DNA of 64,000 nt from Rhizobium esperanzae (GCF_014197615.1 NZ_JACIFY010000007.1:183943-247942), one strand, 5' to 3'. Positions 8,826 to 17,937 are shown, counted from the first letter of the stretch. The notes: generated from the sequence alone by a model not told the origin. Program-made: numbers and translations.

Positions 8826-9910
8826 TGAACATCGGAAAAATCAAGACTGGCTGCGCGGTTGCTATCAGGGAACTCACGAAGGAATACCATCCGATTGTCG
8901 CTGTGGCTCCGACCAGCGTCGATATCGCTTCCGGGGAATTCTTCGCGATAATTGGTCCCAGCGGTTCGGGAAAATCTACCCTCCTGGGCATTTTGGCCGG
9001 ATACGTCCAGCCAACGGCGGGACGGGTTGAGGTTAATGGCAAGGACATTCTGTCGGAGCCCATGTATCGACGCAACATCGGCATGGTATTCCAGAACTAC
9101 GCTCTCTTCCCTCACATGACCGTCTCAGAGAATATCGCGTTTCCTTTGAAGATGCGTGGCATGAAGAATGCCGACGTGGCGGAGCGGGTAAACCAATCCT
9201 TGGCGATGGTGCGGTTGGAGCAGTACCGCGACCGTAAACCTGGGATGCTCTCTGGCGGCCAGCAGCAGCGTGTCGCACTCGCAAGGGCGGCTATCTACCA
9301 GCCGTCGCTATTGTTGATGGACGAACCGCTCGGTGCCCTGGATAAGAACTTGCGAGACGAGATGCAGGAAGAAATCAAGCGGTTCCAGCAGGAGCTCGGC
9401 ATTACGGTCATCTACGTGACGCACGATCAGCAAGAAGCAGCGTTCCTGGCCGATCGAATTGGAATCATGAAGGATGGCGCGATGGAGCAAATTGGCACGC
9501 CGCGGGAGCTTTACGAACGACCCAAGAGCCGCTTCGTTGCAGGCTTCCTCGGCGAAGCGTCAGTGTTTCCAATCACCGAGCTGTCGACGGGCTCCGACGC
9601 GTCCGCGTCCATCGAAGGTGGTCTCAGGATGAGGCTCAACCCGGCCAACGTTGTACGTGGCGGGAAATACGTCTGTATTCGCCCTGAAAATGTAGTGATT
9701 GGGGAAGACGCGGCGCGGCTACCCAACGCTTATGAGGGCCTCATCACAGAATCCCTCTATACGGCGGGCAGTGTCAAGTACCGGATCACCGCACCAACAG
9801 GGCAAAGTCTTGTCGCGCGTGCTTTACCACATACCGGGTTCCAGCTTTACGAGACGGGCCGTACCGTGAAATTCGGATGGTCGCCCGACGACGTCTGCAT
9901 CATCAACTAA
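8822..9910 (+). CDS. ABC transporter ATP-binding protein, PotA type
   Basis: The 362-residue ATPase of the importer. It shows Walker A (GPSGSGKST), the Q-loop region (MVFQNYALFPHM), signature LSGGQQQRVALARA, Walker B (LLLMDEP) and the switch histidine (VTHDQQEA), followed by a C-terminal TOBE-like regulatory domain of about 120 residues. The start at 8822 overlaps the previous stop (ATGATGA). It completes the transporter formed with the two permeases just upstream and the solute-binding protein at 461. Confidence 0.9.
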   Translation: MMNIGKIKTGCAVAIRELTKEYHPIVAVAPTSVDIASGEFFAIIGPSGSGKSTLLGILAGYVQPTAGRVEVNGKDILSEPMYRRNIGMVFQNYALFPHMTVSENIAFPLKMRGMKNADVAERVNQSLAMVRLEQYRDRKPGMLSGGQQQRVALARAAIYQPSLLLMDEPLGALDKNLRDEMQEEIKRFQQELGITVIYVTHDQQEAAFLADRIGIMKDGAMEQIGTPRELYERPKSRFVAGFLGEASVFPITELSTGSDASASIEGGLRMRLNPANVVRGGKYVCIRPENVVIGEDAARLPNAYEGLITESLYTAGSVKYRITAPTGQSLVARALPHTGFQLYETGRTVKFGWSPDDVCIIN

Positions 9911-9945
9911 GCAGGCTGCTTCCCATATTTTCTGGAGACAATGCG

Positions 9946-11556
9946 ATGTCGCATTTAAAAACGTTTGATTTCATTGTGGTGGGCGCAGGTTCCGGTGGCG
10001 CGGTTGTCGCTGCAAGGCTCAGTGAATCAGGCAAATATAGCGTTCTTCTGCTCGAGGCCGGTCCTGAGGACAAAAGCCCGTTGATCAAGATACCTCTCGG
10101 TCACCCTCTCCTTTACAACAATGCAAAGTACAACTGGAACCTCGAAAGCGAGCCGGAGCCCGAACTCAACAATCGGACTTCGTTCCAACCTCGCGGTCGT
10201 GTGCTCGGCGGGACAAGCAGCATCAACGGTATGATCTATGTCCGCGGCAACCGACTCGACTACGACGATTGGCGTCAGATGGGTTGCACTGGATGGTCGT
10301 ACGAGGATGTCCTTCCGTATTTCAGGAAGGCTGAATCCAACATGAGAATAAACGACAGGTTCCACGGCAACGATGGTCCGCTCACCGTTTCTGACCAGTC
10401 GCCACCTAACGCGCTTGTCGCCGCAGCGTTTCAGGCTTACGGCCAATCTGGAATTCCGCACAACCCTGATTTCAATGGTGCGGAGCAGGATGGCTATGGA
10501 CTCTATCAGTTTGCGATCAACAATGGTCGCCGCGCAAATACTTCGGCCGCATACTTGCGGCCCGCGCGGTCGCGGAAGAATCTCGTCGTGCAGACCAACT
10601 CTAACGTACGGCGCATCGTGCTTGAGGGACACCGTGCCGTAGCGGTCGAGGTAGTACGCGACGGTGTGGTGGAGACCATCTTCGCACGTCGCGAGATCGT
10701 GGTTTCTGGGGGTGCATTTCACAGCCCGCATATCCTGCAGCTATCCGGTATTGGTCCTGGGGACCTGCTTAGACGTCATGGAATGGCCGTCGAGGTTGAC
10801 CTGCCTGGTGTCGGCGAGAATCTGCAGGATCACTTCTGGACATCCATCATCTACAGATCATCGAAAGCGATGACGCTGAACGACATCGCAAACAGTTATC
10901 CGCGGCGTGGCGTGGCTGCGCTTCAATATCTTTTTGGCAAGGGGCCGATGCGCGGCACCGGTATGCACATTGGTGGCTTCGTTCGAAGCGACGAAAGGTT
11001 GGACCGACCTGACCTCCAAATTCATATGGGTACGTGGGGTGCCAAATCCAGGACGGCTGCCGGCGTCGTACCTCATCCTTTCTCAGCGTTCTCTCTCAGC
11101 CCGGTGCATCTTGCTCCTCAAAGCCGCGGAAGCGTTCGAATCCGAAGCGCGAACCACCTAGACAAGCCGGAAATCCGCTTCAATTTCCTCAAGCATGAAG
11201 AGGATATGGAGACGTTAAAGCGGGGCATCAAATTGTCTCGCAACATTGCGCGTCAAGCGGCATTGAAGGAGTTTATCGTCGAGGAGGTTTTGCCCGGTCC
11301 AAATGTGAACACCGAGGCCGAGATGGAGGCCGACATTCGGAATCGCGGGATGTCGAATTTGCACCCAACGAGCTCGTGCAAGATGGGTGTGGATAGCGCC
11401 GCCGTGGTCGATCCACGTTTGAGAGTCGGAGGGGTAGATGGTCTGCGTGTTGCGGACGCTTCGATCATGCCACGCATCATCGTGGGCAACACAAACGCAC
11501 CAACGATCATGATCGGGGAAAAGGCTGCCGCCATGATCCTCGAGGATGCCCTTTGA
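9946..11556 (+). CDS. GMC-family FAD-dependent alcohol dehydrogenase (choline dehydrogenase-like)
   Basis: Oxidises a primary or secondary alcohol with FAD, here probably feeding the aldehyde dehydrogenase at 2993-4489. The 536-residue protein has the FAD-binding Rossmann start (DFIVVGAGSGGAVVAARLSE), the GMC signature around GRVLGGTSSINGMIYVRGN and the C-terminal active-site segments HPTSSCKMG (His about 473) and VGNTNAP (Asn about 515-517). The ATG at 9946 has GGAGA eight bases before it. It follows the transporter ATPase by 35 bases and appears to be in the same operon. Three further GMC genes occur in the window. Confidence 0.88.
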   Translation: MSHLKTFDFIVVGAGSGGAVVAARLSESGKYSVLLLEAGPEDKSPLIKIPLGHPLLYNNAKYNWNLESEPEPELNNRTSFQPRGRVLGGTSSINGMIYVRGNRLDYDDWRQMGCTGWSYEDVLPYFRKAESNMRINDRFHGNDGPLTVSDQSPPNALVAAAFQAYGQSGIPHNPDFNGAEQDGYGLYQFAINNGRRANTSAAYLRPARSRKNLVVQTNSNVRRIVLEGHRAVAVEVVRDGVVETIFARREIVVSGGAFHSPHILQLSGIGPGDLLRRHGMAVEVDLPGVGENLQDHFWTSIIYRSSKAMTLNDIANSYPRRGVAALQYLFGKGPMRGTGMHIGGFVRSDERLDRPDLQIHMGTWGAKSRTAAGVVPHPFSAFSLSPVHLAPQSRGSVRIRSANHLDKPEIRFNFLKHEEDMETLKRGIKLSRNIARQAALKEFIVEEVLPGPNVNTEAEMEADIRNRGMSNLHPTSSCKMGVDSAAVVDPRLRVGGVDGLRVADASIMPRIIVGNTNAPTIMIGEKAAAMILEDAL

Positions 11557-11628
11557 GCTTCCGCTAGTACCCAAGGCGAGCCTCTCCATGAACACACACC
11601 AGCAAGTATTTCCTGCGGAGATAAATTT

Positions 11629-11640
11629 TCCTATAGGCAA
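11629..11640. promoter_or_regulatory. Operator-like palindrome, region 1 motif copy 3
   Basis: TTCCTATAGGCA is an imperfect match to the palindromes at 364-375 and 5455-5466, with symmetric TTCCTA/TAGG halves. It lies in the 167-base gap before the ammonia-lyase gene, where a new promoter is expected. A related TTTAGGAAAG sequence occurs at 11682-11691. Confidence 0.35.
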
Positions 11641-11723
11641 TATTTTTGTAGATTTACCGTGTGTTGTGGGGTAGGTTCAACTTTAGGAAAGTCACTCTCT
11701 CTCGCGAAAACGAGGAATGTTTT

Positions 11724-13046
11724 ATGCAAGATATGTTGCCGCAGCTCGCGGGAGCAGCGCCGTCTTTTGCTGCTGTCCAAGACGATCTGAATGCCCTGAA
11801 AAGTGGCCGTCCAACGGTATGGCATAACGATCGCTGGCGGCCTTTCGCAGAGGCGTTGTCGCGCGCATCAATGACACTATCGGACGTGGAGGAGGCCGCG
11901 GCCTCATGGAAGGAGTATAGGGGGGTACTTGCAGCACTATTTCCAGGAGAAGTTCCTGAATCGGGCGTTGTTGACTCCCAGCTTGTAGACATTGCTTCAA
12001 TCGCGGGCCGCGAGAACGTTTTTCTGAAGGCGGACCATGACCTCCCGATCGGGTCGTCAATCAAGGCTCGTGGCGGCGTGTTCGAAGTACTTCAGCATGC
12101 AGCTGACCGCGCCGTCATCGACGGCACGGAGTTTGATCCGCTTGCACCAGATTGGGGGCGACTGCATTCGAACCTGGAGACGAGAAGGATTGTGGTCGGC
12201 AGCACGGGCAACCTTGCTTACAGTGTCGGCCGTACTGCTCGCGCCCTTGGCTTCCAAGCCGAGGTCCACATTTCCGCCGATGCAACCCCATTCAAGAAGG
12301 CAAGGCTAGTTGAGTTGGGTGCAGATGTCGTTGAGCACTCCGGGGACTACAGCGAGGCGGTCGCCGCTGCCCGGAAGTCTGCGGCCGGCGACGATGCGGC
12401 CTATCTAATTGACGACGAAAGCTCCCCCCGCCTATTTCTCGGCTATTCGTACGGAGCGCGCCTCCTCGCCGACCAACTGGCCTCGCGCGGGATCACGGTG
12501 GACGAGGAACATCCGTTGATCGTGTACCTGCCGTGCGGCGTTGGTGGCGCGCCGGGCGGATTGACGTTCGGGCTCAAGGCGATTTTTGGAGACAACTGCG
12601 CGTGCGTATTTGTCGAGCCAACTCAATCTCCGTGTTTCCTGGTGCAGTTGATGTCCGGGAAAAACACTCCGACGTCCGTCTATGATGTTGGTCTCAACAA
12701 CAGAACGATCGCAGACGGACTAGCGGTGCCTTCTGCGTCGATCTTCGCGGTCGAGCAGGTGGGTGAGATGGTCGAGACTTGCGTCACTGTCTCGGAATCT
12801 GAAATGCTGGAGCTGTCGGCCAAACTCGGCGAGCATGGGTTTCCGGTTGAACCCTCTGCTGCATCGGCGCTCGGCGCGCTGGAGCCGTTTGTCAAATCCT
12901 GCAACGAACATGTCGAGGAGCGGAAGAGGCGGTTCGCAAGCGCGAGTGCCACCCATGTCATTTGGAGCACCGGGAAAAGTACGCCTGATACACTCAAGCT
13001 GCTGACGGAGTTTGCAAAGCCAAACTTCAAACGAGTTGGAGTATAG
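11724..13046 (+). CDS. dsdA: D-serine ammonia-lyase (DsdA)-type PLP enzyme
   Basis: Removes water then ammonia from a beta-hydroxy-D-amino acid; for D-serine the product is pyruvate. The 440 residues match the usual DsdA length. The PLP lysine lies in SSIKARGG (about K114), the phosphate-binding loop in GSTGNLAYSVG, and the family motif YLPCGVGGAPGG is present. The start was set at the ATG at 11724; an in-frame extension to 11661 lacks family similarity. It is the first gene of a tight set with an acyl-CoA ligase and flavin reductase, an unusual setting for plain D-serine detoxification, so it may act on a larger beta-hydroxy amino acid. The fold is sure, the substrate is not. Confidence 0.85.
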   Translation: MQDMLPQLAGAAPSFAAVQDDLNALKSGRPTVWHNDRWRPFAEALSRASMTLSDVEEAAASWKEYRGVLAALFPGEVPESGVVDSQLVDIASIAGRENVFLKADHDLPIGSSIKARGGVFEVLQHAADRAVIDGTEFDPLAPDWGRLHSNLETRRIVVGSTGNLAYSVGRTARALGFQAEVHISADATPFKKARLVELGADVVEHSGDYSEAVAAARKSAAGDDAAYLIDDESSPRLFLGYSYGARLLADQLASRGITVDEEHPLIVYLPCGVGGAPGGLTFGLKAIFGDNCACVFVEPTQSPCFLVQLMSGKNTPTSVYDVGLNNRTIADGLAVPSASIFAVEQVGEMVETCVTVSESEMLELSAKLGEHGFPVEPSAASALGALEPFVKSCNEHVEERKRRFASASATHVIWSTGKSTPDTLKLLTEFAKPNFKRVGV

Positions 13047-13051
13047 ATGCT

Positions 13052-14677
13052 ATGACACCGCGCGATGAAGTCGAACTGATCGAAGCCGGCCGTCGGGCTA
13101 TAGAATCCGGGAGTCTGTCGGCTAGTCTCGGGGAGTTGCTCAGGCTCCAAGCCGACAAATATCCGCAGCGAGCCGCCTTGAGAGAGATCGATGGGCAGAG
13201 CAGAACCCTGACCTATCGCGATCTCGATGGCTTAGTGTGGCGCGTCGCCGCGTTACTCTCTTCATTCGGGGTGCACAGGGGTACGCACGTCGCGATAGCA
13301 TTGCCGAACTGTGTAGAGATTATCGCGATCTGGATCGCCCTTTCTCGGCTTGGAGCGGTTGCCGTTGGCGTCAATCCCGGCCTGACCGAAAAGGAACTCG
13401 AGTACATCCTCGGCACATCCGACTCGGAATTCCTCGTCCTTGGCGAGGGGCGCATTGATTGGGTGTCAGACTGGAAAGCCTTTCGACTTCCCTCGGAGCG
13501 AATAATCGTGGTCGGGGCCAGTGTCTCGCAAGATATAGGCCGACCATTCGATGCCAATCTAGTCGAACAGATCTATCGGGAGCCGCAACTTTACGGTTCG
13601 GATATCGATGCGCCCGCCAGCATCTTGTATACTTCTGGATCAAGTGGTCGGCCCAAACCCGCCATGCTTCCGCACCGTTGGCACACGATGATGGGGCACG
13701 TGCGCTCGCTGCAGGGCCCCGGCATTGAGAACGTCCTCATCGAGAACCCCATTTACTACATGGGCGGTCAATGGCGACTGGCGATCGCGCTGACCCAGGC
13801 CGCTTGCGTGCTGGTGGCCAGCAAGCCGACCCTCAATCATTTCGCGCAGCGGATCACATCCCACGGCGTCCAGTTCTCTTCGCTGCCGAACCTGATCGCC
13901 AAGCGCCCAAACTTCGCGCTTGATGGTGGGTCTCCGTTGAGGTGGATGGCTTCCTGCGCTTTGCCAAAAGAGCTTCATACCGAAGCGGAAAGAAAGCTCG
14001 GAGCTCCCATCCGCGAAATTTACGGTTCAACGGAGATGGGCTCGACGATCGTTATGCCGACGCAGGCTACGACGATGGTTGGCTCCGGTTCGGTAGGTCT
14101 TCCCGCGGCGTTTCGGTCTTGCCGCATTGTGGACGCGCTTGGCAAAGAGGTGTCGCAGGGCGATGTTGGCGAGTTGCAGGTGCGCGGCCCTGGGATGTTG
14201 TCAGGCTACTATAACTCGCCCGAAGCCTCCACCGATGCATTCGACGACGGTTGGTTCAAGACCGGCGACCTTTTCCGTCAGGACAGCGATGGCTACTACT
14301 TCTGGGTTGCACGCGCCAAAGACGTAATCAGACGGAGCAACGAAAATATCTCAGCTACGGAGTTGGAGGAGGAGGTCGGCAAGTTAGCCGGCGTGCTCGA
14401 GGTCGTGGCACTCCCGGTCCCAGACGATTACCGAGGTGAGGAGGTGAAACTCTACATTCGCTTGCAGCCTGGTGCCTCGACCAGGGACGTTTCACCCCAA
14501 GTTATCCTGGATCATTGCCGGGGACGTTTGGCTGCCTACAAGTTGCCGAGATACATCGAGTACATCGATGAGTTTCCGCTCACCGTATCTCTCAAAATTT
14601 CGAAGCCTGAGCTCAAAAGGGCCAAAGCCGATCTGCGCGTCGGCAGTTTCGACCTATCGGAGAATCTCTGGCGATGA
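13052..14677 (+). CDS. AMP-forming acyl-CoA ligase
   Basis: Activates a carboxylic acid to its CoA thioester via an acyl-adenylate. The 541 residues carry the P-loop YTSGSSGRPKP (about 193-203), the YGSTEMG motif, the FKTGDLFRQDSDGYYFWVAR hinge region and a C-terminal lysine in SLKISKPELKR that could be the adenylation lysine. It starts five bases after the ammonia-lyase stop and overlaps the thioesterase start by four bases. A shrunken copy of this gene plus the thioesterase gene lies at 37299-37770 on the other strand. The acid substrate is unknown. Confidence 0.87.
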   Translation: MTPRDEVELIEAGRRAIESGSLSASLGELLRLQADKYPQRAALREIDGQSRTLTYRDLDGLVWRVAALLSSFGVHRGTHVAIALPNCVEIIAIWIALSRLGAVAVGVNPGLTEKELEYILGTSDSEFLVLGEGRIDWVSDWKAFRLPSERIIVVGASVSQDIGRPFDANLVEQIYREPQLYGSDIDAPASILYTSGSSGRPKPAMLPHRWHTMMGHVRSLQGPGIENVLIENPIYYMGGQWRLAIALTQAACVLVASKPTLNHFAQRITSHGVQFSSLPNLIAKRPNFALDGGSPLRWMASCALPKELHTEAERKLGAPIREIYGSTEMGSTIVMPTQATTMVGSGSVGLPAAFRSCRIVDALGKEVSQGDVGELQVRGPGMLSGYYNSPEASTDAFDDGWFKTGDLFRQDSDGYYFWVARAKDVIRRSNENISATELEEEVGKLAGVLEVVALPVPDDYRGEEVKLYIRLQPGASTRDVSPQVILDHCRGRLAAYKLPRYIEYIDEFPLTVSLKISKPELKRAKADLRVGSFDLSENLWR

Positions 14678-15114
14678 CATTACCGGCGACACCCGATGGA
14701 CAGGGCTTTATGAGCCGAGTCGGTTCCAGCGATCGGCACGAATTTGGGGACTTCTTCCTGTCCAGACTACTCGGCCTGAAAATCGAATATCCCGACGCAG
14801 GGTGCGACGTGACCTTCGAAGTAGTTCCGGAGCTTACCAATCCTTTGGGCACGCTCCACGGAGGAATAATGGCGACTGCGATGGATGTGTCGATGGGACA
14901 TCTGCTGTTCAAGACTCACGGCTCGCCAGCAGCCACGCTCGAAATGAAGATTCAATATCTCGCGCCCGCATCCGTGGGTGAGGCCGTCACATGCAGCGCG
15001 TCCTTTCTGCGGTCGGGCAAGTCGATCAATTTCGTCAGGTCCGAAGCTCGCAACCCCCGTACGGGCGCGCTGTATGCGTTCGCCACGGCAACATGGAAGG
15101 CCATGAAGCCTTAA
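14674..15114 (+). CDS. PaaI-family (hotdog-fold) thioesterase
   Basis: A 146-residue hotdog thioesterase that hydrolyses acyl-CoA, probably releasing stalled CoA thioesters or a product in this pathway. The family segment is NPLGTLHGGIMATAMDVSMG near residues 55-74, with the expected catalytic acid in AMDVSMG. It starts inside the end of the ligase gene (ATGA overlap). A degraded homologue with the same ligase-thioesterase overlap is found at 37299-37521. Confidence 0.84.
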   Translation: MTLPATPDGQGFMSRVGSSDRHEFGDFFLSRLLGLKIEYPDAGCDVTFEVVPELTNPLGTLHGGIMATAMDVSMGHLLFKTHGSPAATLEMKIQYLAPASVGEAVTCSASFLRSGKSINFVRSEARNPRTGALYAFATATWKAMKP

Positions 15115-15133
15115 GCAATCTGGGAGAACAGTC

Positions 15134-15673
15134 ATGAATGCATCACCTTCGAGTGCTCATACCTTAACTGGATCGTCAAATCTCATGAACAACGCAGAAG
15201 TCGCCCGCGACGTCTTCCGTTCGATTGCAGGGCATTGGCCGAGCGGCGTTGCCGTTATCACCAGCGTCAGTGAAACGGATGGGCCTGTTGGTCTGACAAT
15301 GAGTGCGGTGATGTCGCTCTCTGTGGAACCCCTTCAGTTTCTGATCAGCGTTGATAACAAATCGAACACATTGCCCTCAATCATCTCTAGTGGAAGGTTT
15401 TGCATCAATTTCATGGCGCAAGGCCAAGAAGCGATCGCGATGCGTTTTGCCAGTAAGAAGGGCGAGAAATTCGAGGGCTTGCCTTCACGGCAACTCGAAA
15501 GCGGATCGGTTTTGATCGAAGGCGTCCTCGCTTATGCGGATTGCGAGGTCGGCGCGGTTTATGATGGCGGCGATCACCGCATCCTCGTCGGGCGTGTCAC
15601 GGACATGGCGCTGTTGGGAAGCGTCCCCCTGGCATACTTCGCAGGAAAGTTTCGACGGGTGACCGATGCCTGA
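15134..15673 (+). CDS. Flavin reductase family protein (FMN/FAD reductase component)
   Basis: A 179-residue flavin reductase of the HpaC/DIM6 type, which reduces free flavin with NAD(P)H for a partner monooxygenase. Typical segments are FRSIAGHWPSGVAVITSV, GLTMSAVMSLSVEPLQFLISV and FCINFMA. The natural partner here is the LLM monooxygenase at 5898-7049. GGGAGA precedes the ATG by eight bases. It overlaps the next gene by eight bases, supporting one transcript. Confidence 0.86.
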   Translation: MNASPSSAHTLTGSSNLMNNAEVARDVFRSIAGHWPSGVAVITSVSETDGPVGLTMSAVMSLSVEPLQFLISVDNKSNTLPSIISSGRFCINFMAQGQEAIAMRFASKKGEKFEGLPSRQLESGSVLIEGVLAYADCEVGAVYDGGDHRILVGRVTDMALLGSVPLAYFAGKFRRVTDA

Positions 15674-16505
15674 CAATCAGGACCTGATCTGGGATTGCCA
15701 TGTGCACGTGTTTGGCGATCCTCTGCAGTTTCCATTGGACCACTCGAGAATATACACTCCGGGCCTAGCAAATGCGGAAACTCTGCGATCGTTCCGCGCG
15801 CAGCACGGTATCGGCCGCACGGTCGTCGTGCAGCCGAGCGTCTATGGTAACGACAACAGCTGTCTGTTGGACACTCTTGCCTGGTTCGATGGAGGTGCGC
15901 GAGGAATCGTATCTCTCAAGCCGGACGTCGACCGTTCAGTTCTGCTGGAATACCAGGCAGCAGGGGTTAGGGGCGTTCGGTTAAATCTGGAGACAACCGC
16001 GCACAAGGATGACCCGGGGATTGCGCGGCGACGGCTTGAAGAGGCCGCGGCGCAGATCGAAGGGCTGGGTTGGCATATTCAAATCTACACGAACTTAGCG
16101 GTGATCGCTTCGATCGGTGAGGCTATTTCCAGCCTGCCGCTTCCCGTAGTTGTGGACCACTTTGGGCTGGCCCGGGCCGAACACGGTCTCAAGCAGCCGG
16201 GCTTCTGTGAACTGACTGATCTCGTTCGTCGTGGGACGTACGTAAAGCTCTCGCTTGCGGATCGCCTTGCCCAATCGCCTGACAGAATGAAGCCCTTTGC
16301 AAAGCAATTGATCGACGCCAATCCCGAAAGGGTGCTCTGGGGTTCGGATTGGCCCCACTCCAGGCGCGGCAATAGCGTGGAGGAAGTTGCACCATTCGGG
16401 ATTGTTGACGATGCGCTTTCTTTGAACCTGATTAAAGAATGGTGTGACACCGACCAACAAATTAGACTGACGTTGAACGTGAACCCGAGCCGCCTTTTCG
16501 CTTAA
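15666..16505 (+). CDS. Amidohydrolase-2 family hydrolase, LigI (pyrone dicarboxylate lactonase)-like
   Basis: A 279-residue TIM-barrel hydrolase that probably opens a lactone or cleaves a related ring bond. The metal or active-site histidines lie in DCHVHVFG near the N-terminus, VVDHFG in the middle and VLWGSDWPH in the last third, the usual arrangement of 2-pyrone-4,6-dicarboxylate lactonase and its relatives. The start overlaps the flavin reductase gene. A lactonase after a monooxygenase would fit ring oxidation (for example Baeyer-Villiger style) followed by ring opening, which is inference. Confidence 0.84.
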   Translation: MPDNQDLIWDCHVHVFGDPLQFPLDHSRIYTPGLANAETLRSFRAQHGIGRTVVVQPSVYGNDNSCLLDTLAWFDGGARGIVSLKPDVDRSVLLEYQAAGVRGVRLNLETTAHKDDPGIARRRLEEAAAQIEGLGWHIQIYTNLAVIASIGEAISSLPLPVVVDHFGLARAEHGLKQPGFCELTDLVRRGTYVKLSLADRLAQSPDRMKPFAKQLIDANPERVLWGSDWPHSRRGNSVEEVAPFGIVDDALSLNLIKEWCDTDQQIRLTLNVNPSRLFA

Positions 16506-16543
16506 GCCATAACAGTTGTGTGAATAGGAACTCCTGAACTTCC

Positions 16544-17509
16544 ATGATCAACTTTGTCTTCGTTCCACCCCAATCGGATGTCACGCGAGCCTTTGCGGCA
16601 CAGTTGCAGAATGATGTCGAGGGTCTGGTCGTGCATGTCCCTGAATCCGAGGCAGAAGCGATGATGTGTCTGGCAAAGGCCGACGCAGCCTTTGGGGCGC
16701 TATCACCCGAGCTGCTAAGACACGCACCCAACATACGCTGGCTTCATTCGCGACAGATCGCCCCGCCGCCCGGTTATTTCCATGATGCGCTCGTAGAACA
16801 CCCGCTTGTCGTTACCAATACCCGGGAAGTCTATAATGATCATATCGGCGCGCACATTCTCGCTTTCGTGCTCGCGTTGTCTCGTGATCTCCCATACTAT
16901 CACACTCAGCAACTAAAGGGGCGGTGGGCTCCCAAGCCATTGAATAGCGATGTGGTATTCTTGCCGGAGGCGACGGCGCTGATCATCGGTGTGGGTGGCA
17001 TCGGTGCCGAAGCCGGGCGCATGCTCTCGGCCTTTGGCACACGCATCATTGGGATCGACGCGCGACGCACGTCAATGCCGGAAGGCTTCGCAGAGATGCA
17101 TGGTGTCGACGCCATGGATGATTTTCTGCCGTCCGCGGATTTCGTGATCCTGACGGTGCCTCATACGCCGCAGACTGAAAATATGATGGACCACCAGCGA
17201 TTTCGCCGAATGAAGGCATCGAGTTTCTTCATCAACATCGGCAGGGGATTGACTACGCGACTAAGTGATCTGGTTGTGGCGTTGGAAGAGGGGCATCTCG
17301 CAGGAGCAGCGCTTGATGTGTTCGATCAAGAGCCGCTTCCGGAAGGTCACCCGCTCTGGAGTATGCCCAACGTATTGATCACACCCCACATGGCCGGCTT
17401 CGGACCATACCTCGAGGAGCGTCGTTATAAAATTCTGCGCGATAACTGCCTGGCGTTTGTAAAAGGCAGGCAACTTGCAAATATCGTCGAGAAGCGGTCT
17501 TGGTTCTAG
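16544..17509 (+). CDS. D-2-hydroxyacid dehydrogenase (NAD-dependent)
   Basis: Interconverts a 2-oxo acid and a D-2-hydroxy acid. The 321 residues hold a nucleotide-binding motif (ALIIGVGGIGAEAGRM), the catalytic Arg in INIGRGL, Glu in DVFDQEPLP and His in ITPHMAGFG. It is the last gene of the rightward operon and ends 47 bases before the IS3 remnant, so the operon may once have continued. It could reduce or form the oxo acid made by the ammonia-lyase at 11724-13046. Confidence 0.86.
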   Translation: MINFVFVPPQSDVTRAFAAQLQNDVEGLVVHVPESEAEAMMCLAKADAAFGALSPELLRHAPNIRWLHSRQIAPPPGYFHDALVEHPLVVTNTREVYNDHIGAHILAFVLALSRDLPYYHTQQLKGRWAPKPLNSDVVFLPEATALIIGVGGIGAEAGRMLSAFGTRIIGIDARRTSMPEGFAEMHGVDAMDDFLPSADFVILTVPHTPQTENMMDHQRFRRMKASSFFINIGRGLTTRLSDLVVALEEGHLAGAALDVFDQEPLPEGHPLWSMPNVLITPHMAGFGPYLEERRYKILRDNCLAFVKGRQLANIVEKRSWF

Positions 17510-17556
17510 GCACAGCTATATCCCCATCGCCTGCTGCCGGTATCTCGGACACTGAG

Positions 17557-17900
17557 TTAGGCTAATCTCACTTTGTTTTCAAATTCCATCGGGCTGAGAT
17601 AACCCAGCGTTGAATTCCGGCGCTGCGGGTTGTAGAAGCGCTCGATGTAGTCGAACACCTCCGCTTTTGCATTGTCTCTGGTTCTGCAGACCTTGCGAGC
17701 TGTCCTTTCCATTTTGAGTGATAAGAAGAAGCTTTCCATCGCGGCATTGTCCAAGACATTGCCGGATCGGCTCATCGAGCATGTCCGGATCGGCTCATCG
17801 AGCATGTGATGCCGTGATTGGCCATGAAGTGCATGCTTGGAGCCCTGGATCGTATCGGCGATCCGAAAGGCGGTTTGGTGGCCAATGCTGTAACGTGATT
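17557..17900 (-). pseudogene. IS3-family transposase remnant (C-terminal part)
   Basis: The conserved end of an IS3 OrfB integrase is readable: HGITCSMSRSG, then NVLDNAAMESFFLSLKMER and FYNPQRRNSTLGYLSPMEF. The catalytic Glu is in MESFF. The two parts are in different frames because a 23-base direct tandem duplication (17762-17784 and 17785-17807) interrupts the codons. The upstream part fades into unrelated sequence near 17900 and no second terminal repeat was seen, so this is a dead relic marking the end of the region 1 operon. Confidence 0.75.
17762..17807. repeat. Perfect 23-bp tandem duplication inside transposase remnant
   Basis: Two adjacent identical copies, each beginning CCGGATCGG and ending GAGCATGT, lie at 17762-17784 and 17785-17807. 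Because 23 is not a multiple of three, the duplication shifts the reading frame of the transposase. It looks like a replication slippage or repair event. Confidence 0.95.
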
Positions 17901-17937
17901 AGCGCATTCCATACCCGCCATCGTTCGCATGGGCGAG

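Noticed and set aside
461..9910. Dedicated spermidine/putrescine utilisation locus
   Set aside because: The importer is of the PotABCD type, but no polyamine-specific enzymes (gamma-glutamylputrescine or aminobutyraldehyde genes) accompany it.
10027..10731. 234-codon open frame opposite the GMC gene
   Set aside because: It lies wholly within the GMC oxidoreductase gene on the other strand, whose FAD and active-site motifs are clear.
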